Source: Fallopia convolvulus (Eukaryota; Streptophyta; Magnoliopsida; Caryophyllales; Polygonaceae). Taken from it: a stretch of 64,000 bases of DNA. Positions 46,440-58,163 of the stretch are shown here, piece after piece; positions within the stretch are counted from its first letter, which is position 1, and every line of letters begins with the position of its first letter. The stretch is taken from NCBI GenBank assembly GCA_964016875.1, contig OZ024724.1:15232501-15296500 (forward strand), in the 5' to 3' direction. The notes under the pieces were generated by a model. That model searched no databases. It had not been told where the DNA came from and was given only the letters and a program-made list of their open reading frames with translations. Made by a program: the position numbers and the translations under genes.

Positions 46440-47960
46440 TTGCTTCCTGACATGCTTAATTTGCAATTGATTGTGATTCTTTTTGATTGCCTTCTCTTTG
46501 ATTTAGATGTCCCATTTTATGCACAATATCCCATGCTTCAAAAATAGCTATCATTAGCACCTTTACTTGAGTTGGTAGGTTTCCTTGTGCTTCCAACTTG
46601 TTCTTGTTGACACGTGGCAATTCAAAATTATTTCCTCCTTTTGCTTTGAGGATTTCATTCATTACAAATTGTAGTGTCATCCACACATTACTTAGAGTTT
46701 TGGGATCTAATTCATAAAGTGTCTCATTCACAACTTTAATCATTTTGTCAACATCCTTATGCATTTTCTTATGCATTAAGGATTGTATGCTTCTAAAGAA
46801 ACCTAAATCTAATATGTTTAAATCAGGATTGTTAGAGGGCTTTTGAATAAGAATAAATGTAAAACCACCTTGGATGTGTACTCAATACCATTCTAGATCA
46901 TCCTGTGTTCTGTGGGCCTTAGCATTGTCTTGTTGAATGAATATAACTTTCTAATGACCATCATCTGGCCATTTTGCCTTTGTTGTTGGAATTATGTTGT
47001 TAATCAATAAACTTCTGGTGGCTATTTTATTAACTGATTCCACTATTTTTATGACAAGCGTCCCCTTGTCTTTGTTCTTTGATGATCTCTTTACTACCTC
47101 TTGGTACAATAGTCTTTTTTTAAACTAAACCTAGGTCTAGCAACAACTACTGTGAACATGACTCTTGGGATAAATTTGCTTGACCTTGCAACTCTATATT
47201 GACCCTTCTCTACTAGTGCAAGATATACTTTGTGTTTTTTTTATAGATTAAACCATTTTTCATCAATATGAACAAAATCATACATTGTGTAATCCTCCCT
47301 CTTTGCTTTTGATGTGTCCTCGTGAGGTAGCATTAGTATAAATTGCAATTTGGTTATTTTATTTGCATCATTTAAACCAGAATGAAGTCCATTTATGTGT
47401 GGCTTTAGGTGCCCCCTTTTGACCATCCTATGAACTGTGCTCTTTGAAATGCCTAGTTTTGTTGATACGTCTCTAATGCATGATCTATCTCCTATATGAA
47501 TTGATGTGATTGATGATAAGTCTCTAATGCATGATCTATTTCCCACATGAATTGATGTGATTGCTTCAACTTCCACTTGAATCAATTTGTTGAGCTTTGT
47601 ACTCACACTTTATAGTTGCTTTTGATTTCTCTATTGTTTGGCTGTGTTCCATAATTTGCTTATGGTCCTCCTTGAAACATTGAACTGTTGTGCAATTTCT
47701 TGTATTGTCCTATGTTCAAGGCGCTCATTTGTTGCTTTGTTTAAGAACCATATGAGAATTTGGAATTTGTCATCACTATTGAGTCTTCTGCTTGTTGGCT
47801 TATGACGTCCCGCTCCCTGGTGATGCTTTGTTTCCTCTTGAGTTCTTGTTGGTTGGTTGAGATCAAAAATCGTGTCCCCTTCTTCAATGTCCCCAACCGC
47901 CTCATTTAAATCAATTGGAAATGGAGTTGGTTCTACAATAAGGGTTGAAGCCATCAACAA
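46440..47960 (-). pseudogene. Plant mariner-like transposase (broken)
   Basis: From 47960 the minus strand gives an N-terminus with FDLNQP and two helix-turn-helix regions: IQEIAQQFNVSRRTISKLWN and, after a frame change, DVSTKLGISKSTVHRMVKRG. The catalytic domain follows: DFVHIDEKWF (first Asp, about 47245), VVVARPRF, then VIFIQQDNAKAHRTQDDLEW (second Asp, about 46900) and NPDLNILDLGFFRSIQSL (third Asp, about 46810), the DD39D triad of plant mariner elements. The C-terminus continues to about 46456 with ELDPKTLSNVWMTLQFVMNE. Frameshifts near 47620 and between 47240 and 46780 inactivate it. A 51 bp in-frame duplication lies before the second helix-turn-helix. Element ends were not located. Confidence 0.9.
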
Positions 47961-47979
47961 CGACCAATGATGCTACAAT

Positions 47980-48943
47980 CAGGGGCGGGTCCAGGATTTC
48001 TTGAAAGGGGGGGGCGAACTTTGTACATCAAGCTAGTATATAGACAAATTAAGATAGTATAAATAAAGTTGTAAATAAAAGTTAAACTAACATAGTTTGA
48101 CAAAAATAAGGCATATTAATCAAAATTTCGTGCGATTCAATTCTTTGATACTGGATATATAATGAACATCTACGGATATCTAAACTTTGAAAACGATTCA
48201 AAATAAATTCGTTATCAATAAAACAAACAACTCCCCCAATCAAGTATAATAATATTTGATATTTCTACCAAAAAAAATATAATAATATTTGATATGTTAG
48301 ACATACAAGCCAAATGAATGTGATCGGTTTAAATCAAGCAGGTGCATACACTGATTTCTCCTTTTCTAAAAAGGCAATGGACTCCTAGCCCAATCAAGTA
48401 AATCAGTCTCCAAAAGAACGCACAAAATTAATTAATGATTCCAATTAAACAAGAAGACATGCATGGTTTTAACTTTTAAGAATATCAAAAAATTCTAAAG
48501 GAAGGAGAAAGAACTATCAAAAAATTCAATCGTTCCGTTCAACACTAGTTCAGTAGACAGCAAAAAAACGCCCTAACAAGGCTTATTTCAGGCAAAAAAA
48601 CAAGAAAATGGGCCTACCTAAATCAGATTGCCCAAAAGACCAAAATCTCAAATGGGCCTATTTTTTAGTTAATTCACCAAATCAGATAGTCGTCTACATC
48701 TACGCAGATTACAACTTGTTATTTCAGGCATCAGAGTGCATCAACAATTCCTCCATTGATGACTTTTCGACCTTTGCCCAATTCCCGCCTTGACCCTTCC
48801 TCTAGCAAATCTTTCCGCCCCGGTTCAATGTGGGGCGAAATTAATTTTTTTTTTAATCCTTTGGACTCCTTAGGTAATACTCGTTGCTCTTCCGGGTCAA
48901 TGTGTGGGCGGCCGCCCCCGCCCGCCCCCTAGATCCGCCCCTG
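47980..48943. mobile_element. Non-autonomous hAT transposon, 964 bp
   Basis: CAGGGGCGGGTCCAGG (47980 on) and CTAGATCCGCCCCTG (to 48943) are inverted repeats. GCTACAAT is duplicated exactly at 47972-47979 and 48944-48951. CAGGGGCGG ends and an 8 bp duplication indicate hAT. The interior has no transposase. It inserted just upstream of the mariner transposase start. Confidence 0.92.
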
Positions 48944-48951
48944 GCTACAAT

Positions 48952-49945
48952 TAGCCCCCTTTTTAATGTCTTGAAGAGCTTTGAATGAGCTCTTTGAGCT
49001 CTTTAAGTTTTTGGAAAGCTTTTAATGCTTTAGTGCAAATGTGTGTGTGGATTCAGATGTTAAGGTTACATAGCCATAAATTGTCCCCTTAATTTGTTTT
49101 GGTGATCCGTGGCTTGTAAATGCTACTTTATGATTGATTCTTTATAACTTTATTATGTTTGTAGCTGGTGCAAATGTGTGTGGATTCAGATTTTAGGAAG
49201 CCCTAAATATCCACAAATTTTAATATGTTTATTTCTCTTTCCAATTGTACTTTTTGTCTAATCAATTTTGTACTTATGAGTTTCCTTAATTCTTATGCAT
49301 TTTTTCAAATGCGAAGATCATAAAGAGATAGAGGAAGTACAATTAAGTAATATCGAATTGTATGAAAGGAAATAGACAATTGCCAATTTAACAAATTAGT
49401 ATTTTAAATAAGAATGGGGCTTGCTAATTGTAACTAGATTAGTCGTGTCACCAATGCTAACTTCCAACTTTATCTTGCTAAGTATGTTTGAATTGTCAAA
49501 GTTAACACAACTTTTAATCATGAGATATTTTTTTTTGCAACACTTATAAAAAAAAATTATAACTTCTTGAAATTTGTTGACAATTACACTATTGCAAAAA
49601 AGTAATGAAATAACATTATCAACTACACATTCTTCAAAAAAAATATTATCTACGCTCTTGTCACCACTTTCATCGCCACATTGTGATCTCATAACGTCCC
49701 TCACATTTTTTAAAAAGGAAATGAAAATAAAAGGAATTGGTGAGAGACCTATTTTGTGAGAAGAGTCCTTCAAGTGAGGGCCTTTGAAGGACCTTCAAAG
49801 ACTCATTTGGATAAAAAAAATTAATTAATTGGTGACAGACCCATTTGGGTCTTTACTAATGGAGATGCCCTAATCACTTGGGCCCATGTTTCACAATCGA
49901 CATTCAAACCAAATAAAAGGTAAAATACAAATTCTTCCTCATTCT
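48952..49945. other. No gene recognised
   Basis: AT-rich. An open frame on the minus strand at 49396-49773 has no motif. Around 49740-49870 the text GGACCTTCAAAGACTCATTTGG and GGAGATGCCCTAAT looks like the end of a GGAGATGCTC-type MITE, but a partner end was not located. Confidence 0.4.
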
Positions 49946-50207
49946 CATTCTCTTGACTTGCATAATTAATAAAACATGATAAAGTTTGTAGGTCACTAGG
50001 CTAACTGATGGCGTGTCTCAAGTAAAACATATATAAGTACAACACATAAGTTTAATAGACACATTATCATTCTCTTAACTTGCATACTAAATACAACATG
50101 ATAAAAAATTTTAGGTCAATAGGCTAACTAATGATGTGTCTTAAATAACGTGAATATATATATATATATATATATAAGTATAGTGCATAAGTTTAATTGA
50201 CACATTG
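49946..50207. repeat. 122 bp tandem duplication with TA run
   Basis: CATTCTCTTGACTTGCATAA (49946 on) recurs from 50068 as CATTCTCTTAACTTGCATAC, followed in both by ACATGATAAA, AGGTCA.TAGGCTAACT and CATAAGTTTAAT.GACACATT. The second copy has gained a (TA)n run at about 50154-50175. Confidence 0.85.
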
Positions 50208-50814
50208 GCTCCGTTCGACGGCGTTGATATTGACCTTATATAGCCTTATTAAGCCTCAAGTGAAAAAAATAATGTTTGTATCATGTGTCTGATGTTGGGA
50301 GTTGATGATACTTCTAGTAGCTTTTACAAGTTGATTGGAGTTGAAATTTTGGCCAAAAGTTGATTTACCCCATACGACCTTATCTAGCCTTATGAATGTT
50401 AATTTATTTATTTTCCCCTTCAAATACCCTCCAATTTCAATTTTGAAAAATCTAAAATGTGGATATTGCTATACTCGAAAGATCTTCTTCTCACCTCATT
50501 CAAGGGTATGAATCAGACTTATCTCCTCTTCCTCTTCTTCTTTTCTGCAATTTTGATATGAACCCTAATTTTTGTTTGGTTTACAACAAATAATTTAAGT
50601 TTTCGGATGCAATTGAAGCCTCAGGTAACATATGGCTCTTGTTTTTCGATTTGTCTTGCATCCTTTTAATTTGTTCAAAATTCGTGAATGTTTATTGAAA
50701 CTTAAAGTCCATAATCAAATTGTCTTGCATAGATATCCTTTTGAAGAGGTTTTTTGGATTCTCTATCTCCTCATGTTTTTTTTGGTGAATCTATGATTGA
50801 ACATTTGTTGGTAA

Positions 50815-51640
50815 CCAGGCCCTTGAACACTACTAGTAGCATTACAGAAATAATCTTGTAACTTGGCTAGTTGAGTTCTTATTTGGGTAGAATATATAGG
50901 TAAACTAGTTGAGCAACAATGGATAAATTTTGGTCTTGAACAGAAGAAGAATTATTTATAGCAGGAAGTAAAAATTGATGTGAAGGTTGTGGTTCTATGT
51001 TTGGAAAAGGTACGTGATTGTGTTTGTGAGGGTGATTGTGTTTGGGAGAGGGTAGTGTTGTTTTAATATTTTGGTCAAAGGACTCATCAAAAATAGGATT
51101 GTCTAAAGGATGGTTAGGTAAATTGAATTTTGCAGAAGTAGAAAGAGACTTTTTATCAGAATTCTTTTAAGGAAATACCTCTTCTTTGAAAATAACATCT
51201 CTAGAAATAAAGAACTTCTTGACTTCTATATCAAAAAGCTTGTACCCCTTTGCCTTGATGGATATCCCATCAACACAGACTTCCTTGTTTGACTCCCAAA
51301 TTTGTCTTTTGTAATAGTTTTAGCCTTTCCAAAACACAAACAACCTAGAACTTTCAATTCATCATAATCTGCCTTCCTTTTAAACAAAACTTCAAACTGA
51401 GCTTGGTATCAAATTAATAATATGCACGATTGTCGCAGACTCTCCCCAAAATTTTACTGGTAGATTGGTACGTATCCTTATAGCCCTAACAGTCTCTATT
51501 ATATGCATGTGTTTCCTCTCAACTCGACTATTTTGTTGAGGATTCCCCGATACAGTTTTCTGATGAACAATTCCAAGCTGAGCAAATAGTTTTTGACATT
51601 TCAATTGTGTAAATTATGTATGTGATTCCCCAAAAAGCTA
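50815..51640 (-). pseudogene. Ty1/copia integrase C-terminal part and linker
   Basis: Minus strand: FTQLKCQKLFAQLGIVHQKT, VSGNPQQNSRVERKHMHIIE, TVRAIRIRTNLPVKFWGESA, i.e. the end of the copia integrase core with the catalytic Glu (RVERKH). After a frame change: ELKVLGCLCFGKAKT, GYPSRQRGTSF and EMLFSKKRYF, then a Pro/His/Asn-rich linker (about 50940-51130). Several stops are present. It continues upstream at 54330-54600 on the other side of the gypsy insertion. Confidence 0.85.
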
Positions 51641-54329
51641 CGATTATATTACCATTGCCCCAAATGATACATGATCACCTCGGATTACTCCTCGTTGACC
51701 AAGTATTTGACCTCACAGGATCCCAATCTTGCTAGTAAGCACAATCTCCAACCTGAATTGCTTTCAAAGCTAATGAATTGAACAATAAGTAACCAAACAA
51801 GCCAATTGATTGAAGAACGAAACTGAATTGGATTAATAAGATAAATCAACTTGATAGTTCGACTGGATTGGCTCTAAAGCTAAATCCAATTGATTAACTA
51901 GGTTTGATCTTTAACAATCAAACTAGAACTAATCAAAATTGATCAAATTACTAAACCAATTGAAGAACACAAAAGAGAGAGATTGAGATCGATTGCTGGA
52001 TGTTAATGCTTGAACACAAGGTTGTTTTTATGGCCCAAGTTACTTAGGCTGATTTTTATTGAATGAAATGACAAGCTATTTAAAAGGAATACAAAAGAGT
52101 CTCCTTAGAGAGCAAGTAATAAGGTGGCCAACCCTAGAGGGGTATGATCGACCTTTTGCTTGTATCACAAGATAACCTAATGTATGCCTAAAACTCCTAT
52201 CTAAGTCTCCTTACCTTGATTAAATCAAATAGATAAATATCTGACTTAATAGATAAGGAAACTATCCTAATAAACTCAAAAGATATTAATAAAAGTATAA
52301 CCAAGATATTTCAGCCACTGACATAAGCCTATGGCCGAAAATATCACTTATTGAAGTTCTAGCTAAAGATAGAATTAAATATCAAAGATATTAATAAAAG
52401 TATAACCAAGATATTTCAGCCACTAACATAAGCCTATGGCAAAAAAATATCACTTATTGAAGTTCTAGCTAAAGATAGAATTAAATATCAAAGATAAGAT
52501 TCTCGTAAGACTTGAACAACTCTCAGTAAATTACATTTTTCGGCTCTTTCCTATTGGATCCTGAATTTGAAATAACCTACAAAGTTGTAGAAATTTTAAT
52601 TATCTTTCCAACTAATACTTAACGGACTTGAGATCAATTTTCTATCCCAAGTTATGACCAATTTACTGAGCATTGTTTTCCATTTGACGAGTTTCTTAAC
52701 TTTCCGAATTTTTATGACTTCATCCTCTTCCTTGGTGGCCTTGGACTCCATTGATGAATATATTCAAAAAATAATATCAAGTCCTTGAAGTTATTCTTGA
52801 ACTTGAATTCCCGAGACCTTGGAAAAGGTCTTGGTCTTGACCTCCTAGATACCTTCTTTTCAATCTTATTCTTCATGATCCTTTGATCGCTATCATTCTC
52901 CCCCACTTTGCCTCGAATCTTCCTCGATTCGATGTTGCATGTAAGCTTAGAGGAGAAATATCTTGAAATGTTGGAGGTAGTAAAGGCACCATGGCACTCT
53001 TTGGTTAAAACTTCATTTGAGATATCAACTTCTTCCTCCATGCTCTCATCTTGCATGTTTTCCTTAGGTGGAGCCTCCTCCTTCAAACTTTCATCCACAA
53101 TATAGCATTGAGGAACACATGGGAGGTCACTGGCTTCTTTAGAGGTTGGAATGTGTTCTCTTGACTATGTGGGGCTGCAATTCTCTCTTCTTGAATGGAT
53201 ATTCCTGTTTTTGGTGAGTTAGAAACTCCCATTTCCTGCAACAAAGAGCAAAGAGTTAGTGACTAAAACAATGAAAGAAGAGTTAGAATTGTACCTCAGT
53301 TGACTAGAATTAGCCAAAGCCTCCTTAGTCATGTTTGAAGACTCGTTCTTGCGATTAGGGTAGATATTATCAAGATGTCCTCTTCCTTGACACAAGAAAC
53401 AATGTAGATCTCGTGCTTGAATCAAGGATCGGTTTGTAGATGTCTTTTGGCAAGTAGGAGCACAAGCCTCTCTATTTTGTCTATGCAACTCTTCATCATT
53501 TGTAACATAGATCTTTCACATTACAAACTTCAATTGGTCCCAGTTTGCAATTGGGATCAAACCTTGAAGTGTTCTAGATTGACATATCCATTACCAAAAG
53601 GAACGGGCAGAACCAATAAGGTAGTTAGTCACCTAGGGAAGGATATCCCATTCATCATAACCATAGTAGTGAAGGTAGTAATCAACAACTCGCTCCCATG
53701 CCAAATAATCATCCGATCCATGCTCTCCGAAAAAAGGCTCAATCTTGGGAGGTCTTTGTAGCCTTGGAGTTGGTGGAATATCATCATAGGGATCACACCA
53801 ATACATTTTAATCTTGAAAAGGTCACAAAAAACAAGAGAATAGTTTATTCCAAAAGCGATACGATCAACACGATCACACCTTAATCAAGCCAAAACTTGC
53901 CTCAAAGCAATCCAATTCAAACAATTCAGTTTTTGGGTTAAAATTGAGGTAGTAATGGAGTAGATATGGTGTGTTAATGTTAATCAAAGTAATAATGCAG
54001 CTCAAGTAATTAGCAAGTATGCAATCAGAAAAGCAATGCAAAATTTCCCTTTATAAGCTCAAAAGAAAATGCAATCTCTCAATTGATCCTTAGCAAGATG
54101 AATAATGTCAAATTAAAGCAACCAAGGTGAACAAACAGGGCAGGCTATGTGACTTATAGTAGCGTTTTCACAAGTATACAAAGTGATCACCAAACTACTT
54201 TTTAGCAAGCAATCACTGGGGGTGAAAGTGGCTTAAAACTTGATAAAGTGACTTATAGTAGCATTGGCCTCCTGCACACCTTCTTTTCAACCTTATTTTT
54301 CATGGTCCTTTGATCGCTATCACTAAATT
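51641..54329 (-). mobile_element. Ty3/gypsy-derived insertion with gag remnants
   Basis: Minus-strand gag: IKMYWCDPYDDIPPTPRLQR, then PPKIEPFFGEHGSDDYLAWE and RVVDYYLHYYGYDEWDIL (about 53640-53820). A zinc-knuckle-like CFLCQGRGHLDNIYPN follows near 53390, with the last position altered. A charged linker at 52712-53098 follows. No protease or RT was seen, so the element is deleted or was non-autonomous. Its insertion splits the copia integrase. Exact borders were not resolved. The 51.7-52.6 kb part is probably LTR-like, with a 105 bp tandem duplication. Confidence 0.65.
52281..52495. repeat. 105 bp tandem duplication
   Basis: AGATATTAATAAAAGTATAA at 52281 recurs at 52386; both units continue through CAAGATATTTCAGCCACT, ACATAAGCCTATGGC and TATCACTTATTGAAGTTC with only a few differences. 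Confidence 0.95.
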
Positions 54330-54610
54330 CATTTGTAACAAAAACTAGAAAAGATTCAATAGTTGAATAAACTTGATGCTTATATTTCAACAAATAAAGC
54401 CATGTGAATCTGGTACAATCATCTAGTATAGTTAGAAAGTAAGAAGCACCATAAGTAGTAAGAACTTTTTAAGGTCCCCACAAGTCTAAATGTATTAGAT
54501 GAAAAAAAATTATAGCTAGAGATTCACTCCTTACAAAAGGTTCTTTGCATTGCTTAGCAAATACACAACTTGCACAAAAATCTGTCTCAGAGTTGACAAC
54601 TGAATTATAA
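54330..54610 (-). pseudogene. Ty1/copia GAG-pre-integrase and integrase N-terminus
   Basis: Minus strand from about 54605: VVNSETDFCASCVFAKQCKE, PFVRSESL, LIHLDLWGPLKSSYY, then SNYTR and QIHMALFVEI. This is the zinc-binding CxxC...KQ motif and the first catalytic Asp region (H.DLWGP) of a copia integrase. It would join 50815-51640 if the gypsy sequence between were removed. Confidence 0.85.
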
Positions 54611-54959
54611 ACTAGTATATGCTTTATTTATTTTTTGATAAGGTAAGAATTCGGAATACCAAACGGGCTTGGTAATCCGAGAGGTCGTAATAAAACGGCA
54701 TCCGAGAACGGCTAAAGGAGTAATAGATAAGCATGAAAGGTATGAAAGGTACAATACTCCGAAAAATAAGAACTAAGACGAGTTTGAGATTGAGGTGAGT
54801 AAAGCACTATAAAAATAGCGTCGTAGGCAACAGATCGACCCCTCAAAGCACCAAGCGACCTACCCTAATATGACTCGGTCCAATGTCAAACTCAGCTGTA
54901 ACTCCTCGGAAAAAAAGTACATTAAATAAGCCTCGAGCTAACCTGCAAGAAAAGAAAAC

Positions 54960-55127
54960 GAACTTGCCTCACAAGTAAAACAACGCGTTTTACTTGCAAC
55001 GCAAGTAGACACAAAACTTGCTCCGCAAGTGAAAAATCTTGCCTCGCAAGTAAGAGGAAAAAACTTGCCGCACAAGTATATAAAACTTGATACGCAAGGA
55101 AAGAAGACGAAACTTGTCATACAAGTA
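54960..55127. repeat. Cluster of seven CTTG...CAAG palindromes
   Basis: Seven imperfect palindromes ACTTGnnnnGCAAGT occur about every 20-30 bases: CTTGCCTCACAAG (54963), ACTTGCAACGCAAGT (54992), ACTTGCTCCGCAAGT (55017), CTTGCCTCGCAAGT (55039), ACTTGCCGCACAAGT (55063), ACTTGATACGCAAG (55086) and ACTTGTCATACAAGT (55112). The spacers differ while the arms are kept. Confidence 0.9.
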
Positions 55128-55800
55128 ACTCACATACTTGCTTTGGGGCACAAATACTTGAAAACAATTAGATATTTCTCTACTAAATGTTAAATTGATA
55201 ATTAAGCTAATTACGTTTTCTTCTTTGCTTGCCACAGTTCTTATTTCTTTCTTTCTTTTGTTTTTAAAATTTCTTAAGTGAACCATAAAAAAATAAAAAT
55301 CTAAAACTGTAAGAGGGTGGCGTGCAAGTCACGGACGTTCTTCCTTCTTTTTCCTTTTTTTAATTCTTTATTCTTTTCCTTTATTTTCCCAAACTTTTGC
55401 AGGCTTTGGAACCCATCTTCGATTTGTTGAGGATTGCTCGACGCACAAAGATTACGGGAGGGTTAAGCCGAGGAGTGGTGATCAAGACTTGGGGTCAAGC
55501 CGACAAGCAGTAGATCAAGATGGGAGACAATTGAGCGGGGTCAATAAAACTCAGATATGGTCTAAATCTCCGTCGAGTTGTTCGTAGAGCGGGGTCAACT
55601 CAGAATTGGCCTAAAACTCCGTCAATCCGCTGATGAGTGGCGTATCTGGAGGGCGAGCAAGCCGACAAGAAGAAGTGAGTTTCAAACTGCTCAAAATCAG
55701 ATCTAAAATCATCTCAAAAATGAGATCCAAAAATTAGGGTTTTTGTTCTTAAACCAGGCGTGAACTCTAAATGAGTTCAAGAAAGAGTCAAAGAATTAAG

Positions 55801-55855
55801 CCTTCTCGGCACAAGTTTTGCCTTCTATGCACAACTTTTGCCTTCTCGGCATAAT
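55801..55855. repeat. Short tandem repeat GCCTTCTCGGCACAACTTTT
   Basis: Three 20 bp units: GCCTTCTCGGCACAAGTTTT, GCCTTCTATGCACAACTTTT and GCCTTCTCGGCATAA. Non-coding. Confidence 0.9.
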
Positions 55856-57182
55856 TGATTTTGTATTTGTTAACATCGAACTAGAACAAGGAGAGAGAGA
55901 TTCGCGTGTTATCGTCGGTGAGGTTCAATCAGGCTCGTGGTTAGGATAGATATGAGTTCCATTGAAAATTGGGAGGGGGGTTTAGTTATAAGAATAATTA
56001 AAGCAGTGAAGCCACTGAACTAGATTAATTTGGGTAGAGGTACAAATTTTATGGCTTGAGAAGGGGGAAGGGGGGCGAATGGGAAAGAGGGCAAAGAGAG
56101 CGTTCCTTCATTTACACCGCATTCATTCATGTTATCATGTAGCTCGTATAACTGGTATATGCGTTATTTTCCTACTTGAACAATGTCTTAATCTTGCAAT
56201 TAGAACATTGACATTAGTCTTGCAACTATTGCTAAAAATTGTCCTTCCTCCGTATTGATGTTGTAGCTTCACTGCAAGTTTAAGCAAATACAAGTCTCAA
56301 CCTCTAAACCCAACAATATCTCCTCATATTCTACGGTCTTTCAATTTGGATTAAAAGTTTTAAAGTTTAGAGTATTTTTTTTATATAGATGAAGAACCTT
56401 CTTTGTCCTCAATTGGAGTGAAATTAAAATTATAATTAGGGGTTATGCTGGTATGCCTTAAACGCAATTAGTTGCACATGCTAGTTTAGCAATATTATTT
56501 TTTTAATATATTTTCATCTACCTAAACAAGTATATATGATTGTTGCAATGTCATAGTTGAATTGATGATGATAAACAACATGGGCCATAATTTTTGGGTT
56601 TCAATTTATACTATTTTCTTTTTTAAGTTTGAAAGCTCTAACAAGAATACACTTGGTAGCACTAAAGTGTTATGGTTTCTCCGATGCCTTATATGTGTTC
56701 TAGATGAAAAAATATTAAAATTTATATATGATTAAGTCTTTACATTTTAATTGGTTACTTGCTGCTTTCCAAATGTGTAACAAAGATTCATTTGATAATT
56801 GGTTTTTAACGTATATATTTTTTTCATTTTTAGGCTTCTAACTCCTTCAAGCACTCCACTTTCCCCTTCTTTGGACATGGATTTGAAGAAGGGTTATCTA
56901 GGAGAAATTGAAGCTCCAAAGTGTCATCCACCTACACCGAAATCAAGAGTAATACCATTGAGTCTATGTGCCATAGTTGACTTTGAAACCTTATATAAAA
57001 GTATTTAGTTATATTGGTTGAATTAGCTCATTTTTATATTGTGGTGTCTTTTGTGTTTTTAAACCTAAAACATCATTATAAAATTGGGATAATGCAAATA
57101 AGGGTAATAACGGTTGTTTGATGACTGAATGGAACTAGTTACTAGTTGATGTAGTGTTGTTGTTGAGTTTTATGACTACAAC

Positions 57183-57854
57183 TAGGGTTGTCAATGGGTT
57201 GGGTTATGGTTGGGTGGAGCACTTCCACCACCCGACCCGCAAGTATACATGCTCCACTCGTCACCCGTGAAATGTTATACCCATCACCCAAATCACCCGT
57301 CACCCATGAGTTATTTGGGTGACCCGTTCACCCATCAAACCAATATAATTTTCCCACTTCCCATTTTGGGGTAGATGCAACTTGGTAAAATGGTAAAGGA
57401 GTACCAAATCAATAAAAGAAAACTATAATAACTAGCTAGTTAACTATATGTAAAAAAATATAAATGACAATTTTAAACAAGTTTAAATATCCATAAGGCT
57501 CAAATTGTAATGTCATTTCCGAACAAATGGGAGATGGAGGTAAGCAAATGGGCTTATTACCTAAGACTCAAATTGTAAAATTGTTGAGGGTGGTTAAAAA
57601 GCCCATTAAGCCCACTCACATATTAAAAATTAAGGACTTAAATGGGTTATACGGGTGGTTTGGGTGAAATGGGTGATGGGTTGGGTGATGGGTCGGTTTA
57701 TGGGTCGAGTGAAATGGGTGATAAACTCTTACCCGTAACCGACCCATAACCCGTCACCCGAACCGCCCCTCACCTGCTTTGTTTGGGTTTTCGTCCATTA
57801 TTTCGGTCGGGTGAAACGAGTGGGTCGGTCACCCGTGGGTAATTGACATCCCTA
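57183..57854. mobile_element. Non-autonomous hAT transposon, 672 bp
   Basis: Ends TAGGGTTGTCAATGGG and ATTGACATCCCTA are inverted repeats; ACTACAAC is duplicated exactly at 57175-57182 and 57855-57862. The interior is rich in GGGTGA and CACCCG words near both ends (subterminal repeats), as in other hAT MITEs. Non-coding. Confidence 0.92.
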
Positions 57855-57883
57855 ACTACAACATTTGCTTTGGATTGCATAAT

Positions 57884-58163
57884 TTTCAGGAGGTACGCCC
57901 TAAACCCCAAAGACAATGTGGTCGTCGATGCATTATCTAGGAGGTACGCCTTAATCACTCATATGCAAACTAAAATGCTAGGATTCAGTCTTATTAAGGA
58001 GTTATACTTGCATGATTCATTCTTCTCGACTATTTTTGAGTCATGTCTATCTTCTCCTTGTCATGAGCATGATGGTTTCTTTTTCGGTGATGCATACTTG
58101 TATGAGTCCTACCTTTGCATCCCGACTTCATTTATTAGGCTTGCTTTAATTAGGGAAGCACAT
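57884..58163 (+). pseudogene. Ty3/gypsy RNase H-integrase junction fragment
   Basis: Plus strand: NPKDNVVVDALSRRYALITH, then KMLGFSLIKELYLHDSFF, HDGFFFGDAYLYESYLCIP and SFIRLALIREAH. This is the end of RNase H (NVVADALSRR in the family) and the region before the integrase zinc finger of non-Athila gypsy elements (LCIP.SSIR.LLIREAHGG). It is cut off precisely where the LTR at 58164 begins, so the Athila-like element inserted into it. The word GGAGGTACGCC occurs twice (57889, 57941). Confidence 0.8.

Larger units (their letters stand above)
54611..57182. other. Unassigned region with palindrome cluster
   Basis: No gene recognised. Contents: CTTGC-GCAAG palindromes at 54958-55150 (separate entry), GCCTTCTCGGC repeats at 55800-55855, and AT-rich DNA afterwards. 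An open frame at 56799-57008 (LLTPSSTPLSPSLDMDLKKG after a possible acceptor TTTTTAG) might be an exon remnant but has no recognised family. Confidence 0.35.
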
